Assembly: GCA_945910715.1 (NCBI GenBank)
Contig: CAMDZU010000022.1
Coordinates: 1 to 11,073 of the forward strand
Reading direction: 5' to 3'
Source of the DNA: an uncultured Clostridia bacterium
GTDB lineage: Bacteria; Bacillota; Clostridia; Oscillospirales; Ruminococcaceae
Length of the DNA stretch: 11,073 bases
Position numbers and translations under genes: made by a program. Below are positions 6,692 through 11,073 of the stretch, piece after piece (position 1 is the first letter of the stretch; each line of letters opens with the position of its first letter). Below the pieces are notes generated by a model. The model worked only from the letters and a program-made list of their open reading frames with translations, was not told the DNA's origin and did not search any database.

Positions 6692-6739
6692 AAGTTTTCA
6701 ACATTGAACATTGAGAAAGGGGAAAAGTTGAAAACAGCA
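6692..6739. repeat. 48-bp direct repeat, copy 1
   Basis: Identical base for base to 7053-7100, 361 bp away. It starts AAGTTTTCAACATTG and ends GTTGAAAACAGCA. Within it, GTTTTCAAC and GTTGAAAAC form 9-bp inverted arms around a loop with two ATTGA motifs and AAAGGGG. The two copies bracket the terminator hairpin at 6739-6766 and repeat copy B. Confidence 0.9.
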
Positions 6740-6767
6740 AAAAGGTGGATTTTGTTCCGCCTTTTTT
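6739..6767. terminator. Bidirectional terminator-like hairpin
   Basis: AAAAAGGTGGA (6739-6749) pairs with TCCGCCTTTTT (6756-6766), with one G-T pair, around a 6-nt loop. The A-tract before and T-tract after would work as a terminator in either direction, which suits a gap between convergent genes. Confidence 0.6.
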
Positions 6768-6775
6768 CATTGTTC

Positions 6776-7028
6776 CGTCGAAAAACGTGCCAAGAGTGGA
6801 ATTGCTAAGCAATTCCACTCAATCCGTCAAAAACGTGCCACAGGCACCTTTTTGAGGAAAACTTGACTGTAATTTCTAACTCTTGGGGCGCTTTTTTTCG
6901 TGAAAAAAGCTCCCCAAACCCCTGCAAAAAATCGTTTAAAAATTGGGATTTTCGCTTTCTGCGGAAAGCGATTTAGGGCTCTGCCCTAAAAACCCGCAAG
7001 CTTTTGAAAAAGCTTGAGCAAAACTTTA
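6776..7028 (+). repeat. Modular hairpin-array repeat, copy B
   Basis: This copy is opposite in orientation to copy A and the same as copy C. Its hairpins are GTGGAATTGC/GCAATTCCAC (6796-6818), GTGCC-ACA-GGCAC (6835-6847), the long GGGGCGC T-tract stem (6885-6915), TCGCTTTC/GAAAGCGA (6952-6971), AGGGC-TCT-GCCCT (6975-6987) and the perfect palindrome AAGCTTTTGAAAAAGCTT (6998-7015). It lacks the 10-bp GTACTATTGC and 11-bp AGGAATTTGGC stems found in copy A and has only half of the first GGCACGT hairpin. A 55-bp core (6883-6937) is identical to 11019-11073. It lies between the two 48-bp direct repeats in the convergent gap after gyrA. Confidence 0.85.
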
Positions 7029-7052
7029 TATATGACTTTTTCGACACGCTGA

Positions 7053-7100
7053 AAGTTTTCAACATTGAACATTGAGAAAGGGGAAAAGTTGAAAACAGCA
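7053..7100. repeat. 48-bp direct repeat, copy 2
   Basis: Exact copy of 6692-6739 in the same orientation. It sits just before the gyrA terminator. Recombination between the two copies would remove 361 bp containing repeat copy B, so this arrangement could be variable between strains. Confidence 0.9.
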
Positions 7101-7102
7101 TA

Positions 7103-7130
7103 GTAAAAGAGCGGCTTTTCAACCGCTCTT
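7103..7130 (-). terminator. gyrA terminator
   Basis: On the minus strand AAGAGCGG and CCGCTCTT (plus 7123-7130 and 7107-7114) form an 8-bp perfect stem with an 8-nt loop, followed by TTTTACTA. It starts 5 nt after the gyrA stop codon. Confidence 0.85.
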
Positions 7131-7135
7131 CCCTT

Positions 7136-9799
7136 TTATTCATCACTATTCTCGCTGTCAGCGCTTTCCTGCTCTTCTTCCGTTTCGTCAACGGGCTCTT
7201 CCACAATAACCTCGTTCTTCTCCTCAGCCTCTGCCTCTGCGATTTCCTCCTCGCTTGCCTGCTCAACCTCGGAAATTTCCGCCGTATCGTCGTGCTCCGT
7301 TCTTGTAAAGGCAACTACCCTGCTGTCCTCGCCAAGGCGCATTACTCTAACGCCCGTTGCGTATCTGCCCATTACACGGATGTCGTTTGCCCTGAAGCGG
7401 ATAATTATGCCGTCTGTGCTGATAAGGATAACGTCGTCGTCAGCTCCCAGCGCCTTGATTCCGCAGACATAGCCCTTTTCCTCGCTTGTCTTGTAGTTGA
7501 GGATTCCGTAGCCGCCTCTGTTCTGCAAGCGGTAGCTTACAAGCTCGGAGCGTCTGCCCATGCCCTTGTCCGTAACGGTGAGAATGGTCATATTCTTATC
7601 GTAAGCCTTTGCAGCGCCTACAACATAGTCCCCCTCACGGAGCTTTATCGCCTTAACGCCCTGTGCGGTTCTGCCCATACTCCTTATGCCCATTTCCATA
7701 AAGCAGATTGCTGCGCCGTTATGGGTTGCAACAATAACTCCGCTGTCACCCTCTGTAAGATGAGCGGCGGCAATTTCGTCCCCCTCTGCAAGGGTGATTG
7801 CTCTTAGACCGTTCTTTCTCACGTTCTTAAAGTCGCTTAGAGGAGTGCGCTTTATCTTGCCCTGCTTTGTTACGCAGATAAAGAACTTATTTTCCGCAAA
7901 GTCGGCGGTTTTCATCATTGCCGCAATGCGCTCGCCCTCCCCAAGCTGCAGCAGATTGACAATATTCGTGCCTCTGCTCTGCTTTGAGCCCTCGGGAATT
8001 TCATAGCATTTCAGCTTGTACATATTGCCCTTGTTGGTGACAAACAGTATATTGTCGTGGGTGGAGGCAATGAACATATCCTCCACAAAGTCCTCGTCAC
8101 GCTGTTTCATGCCCGAAACGCCCTTGCCGCCTCGCTTCTGGATGTTGTATATTTCAGCCGCCTGACGCTTGATATAGCCGATATTTGTGTAGGTAAGCAC
8201 ACATTCCTCAACGGGGATAAGGTCTTCAATATCAACCTCGCCGCTTACCTCCTCAATGGCTGTTCTGCGCTCGTCGCCGTACTTCTTGCGGATTACCGCA
8301 AGCTCGCTGCTGATAATCTCGGTAAGCTTCTTTTCGTCCCCGAGAATTGCCATAAATTCCTTGATTTTGCCCATAAGGTCGGCAAGGTCGGCTTCGATTT
8401 TTTCACGCTCCAGTCCTGTCAGCTGTCCCAATCTCATCTGCACAATTGCGTCAGCCTGAGGCTCGGAAAGACCTATGATATGCTCAAACTGAACGTCCTT
8501 GTACTGCTCGTCCATCGCTCTCGAAAGCAGCTTTGACATATCTGCGTCCTTAAACCGCTCCATTAAGGCTTCCTTGCCCTCCTGCACGGATTTGCTGGCA
8601 CGGAGTATTCTTATTACCTCGTCAATATTGTCGATTGCAAGCATAAAGCCCTGTAAAATATGGGCTCTGTCCCTTGCCTTTTCAAGGTCGTATTCCGTTC
8701 TTCTGCGGATAACGTCCTTCTGGAAAATCAGATACTGCTCCAGCATTTCACGGAGGGAAAGTATTTTCGGCTCGCCGTTTACAAGAGCAAGCATAATTAC
8801 GCCTACCGTGTCCTGAAGCTGTGTAAAGCTGTAAAGCTTGTTAAGCACAACGTTTGCGTTGGCGTCACGCTTAAGCTCCACAACTATTTTCATACCGTCC
8901 CTGCCCGATTCGTCACGGAGGTTTGCAATGCCGTCAATGCGCTTGTCGTGCATTAAAACGCCGATACTTTCAAGCAGTCTGGTCTTGTTTACCATATATG
9001 GAATTTCGGTGATAACGATTCTTGTGTGGGTGGATTCCTCCACGATTTCCGCCTTGCCGCGGAGGATAATTTTTCCTCTGCCGGTGTAGTAAGCGGAGCG
9101 GATACCCGAATGACCCATGATGATGCCGCCGGTGGGGAAATCGGGGCCTTTTACCACGCTCATAAGGCTTTCAACGGAAACATCGGGGTTTTCAATCATA
9201 AGGTTGATTGCGTCGATTATTTCGCAAAGGTTATGAGGCGGAATATTTGTAGCCATACCTACGGCGATACCCGTACTTCCGTTTACAAGGAGGTTGGGGA
9301 AGCGTGACGGAAGAACCAGCGGCTCCTGCAGCTTATCGTCGTAGTTGGGACCGAAATCAACGGTGTTTTTGTTAATGTCACGGAGCATTTCGTCCGCCAT
9401 TTTTGACAGCCTTGCCTCGGTGTAACGGTAAGCGGCAGGCGGGTCGCCGTCGATTGAGCCGAAGTTGCCGTGACCGTCAACCATGGGGTAGCGCAGAGAG
9501 AAATCCTGTGCAAGGCGCACCATTGCGTCATAAACTGAGGCGTCGCCGTGGGGGTGGTACTTACCGAGCACTTCGCCGACGGTGTAGGCGCACTTTCTGT
9601 ACGGCTTGTCGGAGGTGTTTCCTGCGTCGTTCATGGTGTAGATAATGCGGCGGTGAACGGGTTTAAGACCGTCACGGACGTCGGGCAGAGCACGGGAAAT
9701 AATAACCGACATGGAGTATTCCATGAAGGATTTTTTCATCTCGGCTTCAATGTCCGTCTGAATAAGTTTTTCGTTTGGGTAGATGTTGTTGTTTTCCAT
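7136..9799 (-). CDS. gyrA: DNA gyrase subunit A
   Basis: GyrA is the DNA-cleaving subunit of the A2B2 gyrase, which adds negative supercoils using ATP hydrolysed by GyrB. The 887-residue product is full length. The winged-helix/tower N-terminal domain includes [18 protein letters not shown] (35-52) and the catalytic AYRYTEAR with Arg125 and Tyr126, the tyrosine that links to DNA. The C-terminal beta-pinwheel holds the GyrA box QKRGGKG (554-560), which marks gyrase rather than topoisomerase IV. In the quinolone region [17 protein letters not shown], position 87 (E. coli Ser83) is Ala and position 91 (Asp87) is Asp. The last 53 residues (835-887) form a very acidic tail with 26 Asp/Glu. The start at ATG 9799 follows AAGGAAG. 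Only 48 nt separate it from the upstream YcxB-like gene and I see no good promoter there, so it is probably in that operon. gyrB is not in the window. Confidence 0.98.
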   Translation of the reverse strand: MENNNIYPNEKLIQTDIEAEMKKSFMEYSMSVIISRALPDVRDGLKPVHRRIIYTMNDAGNTSDKPYRKCAYTVGEVLGKYHPHGDASVYDAMVRLAQDFSLRYPMVDGHGNFGSIDGDPPAAYRYTEARLSKMADEMLRDINKNTVDFGPNYDDKLQEPLVLPSRFPNLLVNGSTGIAVGMATNIPPHNLCEIIDAINLMIENPDVSVESLMSVVKGPDFPTGGIIMGHSGIRSAYYTGRGKIILRGKAEIVEESTHTRIVITEIPYMVNKTRLLESIGVLMHDKRIDGIANLRDESGRDGMKIVVELKRDANANVVLNKLYSFTQLQDTVGVIMLALVNGEPKILSLREMLEQYLIFQKDVIRRRTEYDLEKARDRAHILQGFMLAIDNIDEVIRILRASKSVQEGKEALMERFKDADMSKLLSRAMDEQYKDVQFEHIIGLSEPQADAIVQMRLGQLTGLEREKIEADLADLMGKIKEFMAILGDEKKLTEIISSELAVIRKKYGDERRTAIEEVSGEVDIEDLIPVEECVLTYTNIGYIKRQAAEIYNIQKRGGKGVSGMKQRDEDFVEDMFIASTHDNILFVTNKGNMYKLKCYEIPEGSKQSRGTNIVNLLQLGEGERIAAMMKTADFAENKFFICVTKQGKIKRTPLSDFKNVRKNGLRAITLAEGDEIAAAHLTEGDSGVIVATHNGAAICFMEMGIRSMGRTAQGVKAIKLREGDYVVGAAKAYDKNMTILTVTDKGMGRRSELVSYRLQNRGGYGILNYKTSEEKGYVCGIKALGADDDVILISTDGIIIRFRANDIRVMGRYATGVRVMRLGEDSRVVAFTRTEHDDTAEISEVEQASEEEIAEAEAEEKNEVIVEEPVDETEEEQESADSENSDE

Positions 9800-9810
9800 T
9801 TTACTTCCTT

Positions 9811-9847
9811 TATTGACTGTAAATTGTCAATTTTCCATTATCAGTTA
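9811..9847. repeat. Low-complexity AATTGTCAATT/ATCAGTTATCAG spacer
   Basis: The gap between the YcxB-like gene and gyrA contains the palindrome AAATTGtCAATTT and two ATCAG units. TTGACA occurs on the minus strand but with no -10 at a workable distance before the gyrA ribosome binding site, so I do not call a promoter. The composition resembles simple TTGA/TCAA-type spacer repeats. Confidence 0.3.
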
Positions 9848-10471
9848 TCAGATATCCTTATCCTCAAAATAATCCCTTACCGCCTTAACCTGCTCCTCTG
9901 TAAGGCATCTCTTGGGGTAAATATAAATCAGCGAGCGGTTGACGTAAAGCAGGAACATATCCTCAAGCTCCTCCGAGGAAAGCTCCGTGTGTGCGATTTC
10001 ATAAATGCTTTTCTCGGTTTTGACGTTTTCGGGAGGATTTTCCTGAAGCTCCTTTTCCGCCTCGCTGCCCTCCTCAACGGGAATTACGCCCATTCGGGTA
10101 ATAGCAACCGTTTCCTTTTCTTCCTCCTCGATAATGTCCGTTTCAACCTCGATTCTGTCGGGGAAAAAGGTGGTAACGTACCTTTCCTCGTTTAGACCGC
10201 TTAAGGTGGTAATCATCTTTTTGCGGACGAAATAGGGTCTTACCCACTGCACCGCAATAAGTCCAAGACCAAGGGCGGTGGCAATATAGCCGATTACAGA
10301 CGGGGGATTTTTTACAATAAGGTCAATGCCCAGTCCCACCACAATTGCGTAAACAATAGTGTAGATTATTTTCCTTTTCAGCATGAACCTTTTCTGAAAC
10401 TGCTTAAAGCCCTTTTCCGTTTCATCAAGGGTCACGTCGTATTTTATCTGTATCTCGTTAATATCAAACAC
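9848..10471 (-). CDS. YcxB-like membrane protein
   Basis: The product has up to 207 residues, two adjacent membrane helices (about 34-53 and 57-77) and a cytoplasmic C-terminal domain. That domain ends in SIYEIAHTELSSEELEDMFL, then YIYPKRCLTEEQ and a last helix; this layout and the IPKR-like motif fit the YcxB-like family (PF14317-type), whose biochemical role is unknown. A Glu-rich stretch lies at about 114-150. The start is unclear. A GTG at 10471 shares its G with the AAGGAG ribosome binding site, which is therefore too close. An in-frame ATT at 10462 sits 8 nt after AAGGAG and is better placed. The upstream gene stops at 10475, so the pair is translationally coupled. Downstream is gyrA. 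Family call moderately sure. Confidence 0.8.
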   Translation of the reverse strand: MFDINEIQIKYDVTLDETEKGFKQFQKRFMLKRKIIYTIVYAIVVGLGIDLIVKNPPSVIGYIATALGLGLIAVQWVRPYFVRKKMITTLSGLNEERYVTTFFPDRIEVETDIIEEEEKETVAITRMGVIPVEEGSEAEKELQENPPENVKTEKSIYEIAHTELSSEELEDMFLLYVNRSLIYIYPKRCLTEEQVKAVRDYFEDKDI

Positions 10472-10474
10472 TCC

Positions 10475-10861
10475 TTAGCCCGGCTGACTGCCGCCGTAAA
10501 CAAGCAGTCCCACCGCCACGATAAAGCAGACTGCGGTTGCGGCACAGCAAACCACAATGTCGAAAATCTTGCCCTTCTGAATAAAGACGGGGATATTCAG
10601 CGCAGCATAAGCGCCCAGTCCGAACATCATAAAGGGCATTGCCACGGAAAAGTCGAACTGTCCCATCATCAGCATTACAATGCTGAAAACCCACAGCGCA
10701 ATGCAGATCCAGCCCACAACCCTTCTCGGAAAGGCAAGGGGCGGCTCTTTCGTAACCTCGTCGATTTTGGATTGGTGCTTTTCGGATTCGTCGTCGGTGT
10801 AAACTTTTCCTGTCTGCTCTAATTTTTCAATATTCTTTTCGTTATTTTCGGGGGAATTCAT
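10475..10861 (-). CDS. Small three-helix membrane protein of unknown function
   Basis: I do not recognise this 128-residue protein. A charged, soluble N-terminus (1 to about 42, rich in Glu, Lys and Asn) precedes three predicted membrane helices at about 47-67, 70-92 and 100-123, ending in a short GGSQPG tail. No catalytic motif is visible. ATG 10861 follows GAAAGGAAA at good spacing. Its stop codon lies inside the ribosome binding site of the YcxB-like gene, so the two are made together and may form one membrane unit. A weak -10-like TATAAA occurs upstream on the minus strand near 10917-10922, without a convincing -35. Confidence 0.75.
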   Translation of the reverse strand: MNSPENNEKNIEKLEQTGKVYTDDESEKHQSKIDEVTKEPPLAFPRRVVGWICIALWVFSIVMLMMGQFDFSVAMPFMMFGLGAYAALNIPVFIQKGKIFDIVVCCAATAVCFIVAVGLLVYGGSQPG

Positions 10862-10955
10862 AAGCTTTCCTTTCTGTAATCGGTTTTCGGATTAAGCTCT
10901 CCCAGTGTTTTCTTGTTTTTATAAGTGTATTCTGATTTACTAAATTCGTAGATAT

Positions 10956-11073
10956 TCCGTCAAAAAACCTGCCACTGGCAGCTTTTTTGAGGTAAACTGA
11001 GTTTTGATTTCTCAGTTTTTGGGGCGCTTTTTTTCGTGAAAAAAGCTCCCCAAACCCCTGCAAAAAATCGTTT
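10956..11073 (+). repeat. Modular hairpin-array repeat, copy C (cut by window edge)
   Basis: It aligns with 6821-6937 of copy B, starting at a shared TCCGTCAAAAA. It contains CTGCCA-C-TGGCAG (10969-10981), AACTGAG/CTCAGTT (10995-11017) and the GGGGCGC T-tract stem (11021-11051). Its last 55 bp equal 6883-6937 exactly. It lies upstream of the 128-residue gene. The rest of the element is outside the window. Confidence 0.8.

Noticed and set aside
6636..7314. Two reading frames sharing a peptide with STFPLSQCSMLKT
   Set aside because: The shared peptide is just the translation of the 48-bp direct repeat; no start signals, and the second overlaps gyrA.
7292..10195. Several plus-strand frames of 67-215 codons opposite gyrA and the YcxB-like gene
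   Set aside because: Antisense shadows of well-supported genes with no ribosome binding sites or recognisable products.

Overview
The window looks like chromosomal DNA from a member of the Bacillota, most likely class Clostridia (an Oscillospirales/Ruminococcaceae-type gut lineage is my best guess). The basis is the Gram-positive style of MnmG, RsmG and GyrA, strong GGAGG-type ribosome binding sites, rho-independent terminators, moderate GC content, and a possible sporulation-type promoter. No tRNA, rRNA, CRISPR array, transposase or phage gene is visible.

Layout from left to right. Positions 1-291 are non-coding and hold a run of G/C-rich hairpins, several of which read as terminators for the leftward operon. 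Positions 292-2851 carry the leftward pair mnmG-rsmG (tRNA U34 modification and 16S rRNA m7G methylation), overlapping by 8 nt and driven by a good promoter at 2871-2898. Positions 2905-3250 hold the first copy (A) of an unusual dispersed repeat made of consecutive hairpins. Then come two rightward single-gene units. A 99-residue cysteine-rich protein (3403-3702) contains two copies of a C-A-x-C-P-R module. A 903-residue soluble, helix-rich protein of unknown function (3832-6543) has its own promoter and terminator. The convergent gap 6544-7135 holds a 101-nt long imperfect hairpin, three terminator-type hairpins, two identical 48-bp direct repeats, and repeat copy B lying between those direct repeats. 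Positions 7136-10861 carry a leftward run: a 128-residue three-helix membrane protein, a YcxB-like membrane protein, and gyrA. No promoter is evident just upstream of gyrA. Repeat copy C starts near 10956 and runs off the right edge.

The housekeeping genes (mnmG, rsmG, gyrA) are ordinary. The interesting content is threefold. First, the modular hairpin repeat occurs three times in 11 kb, and stem sequences change between copies with compensating changes in the partner arm. Second, the large gene at 3832-6543 is one I do not recognise. Third, the small Cys-rich protein has an internal duplication. All functional ideas for these are inference from sequence reading alone.
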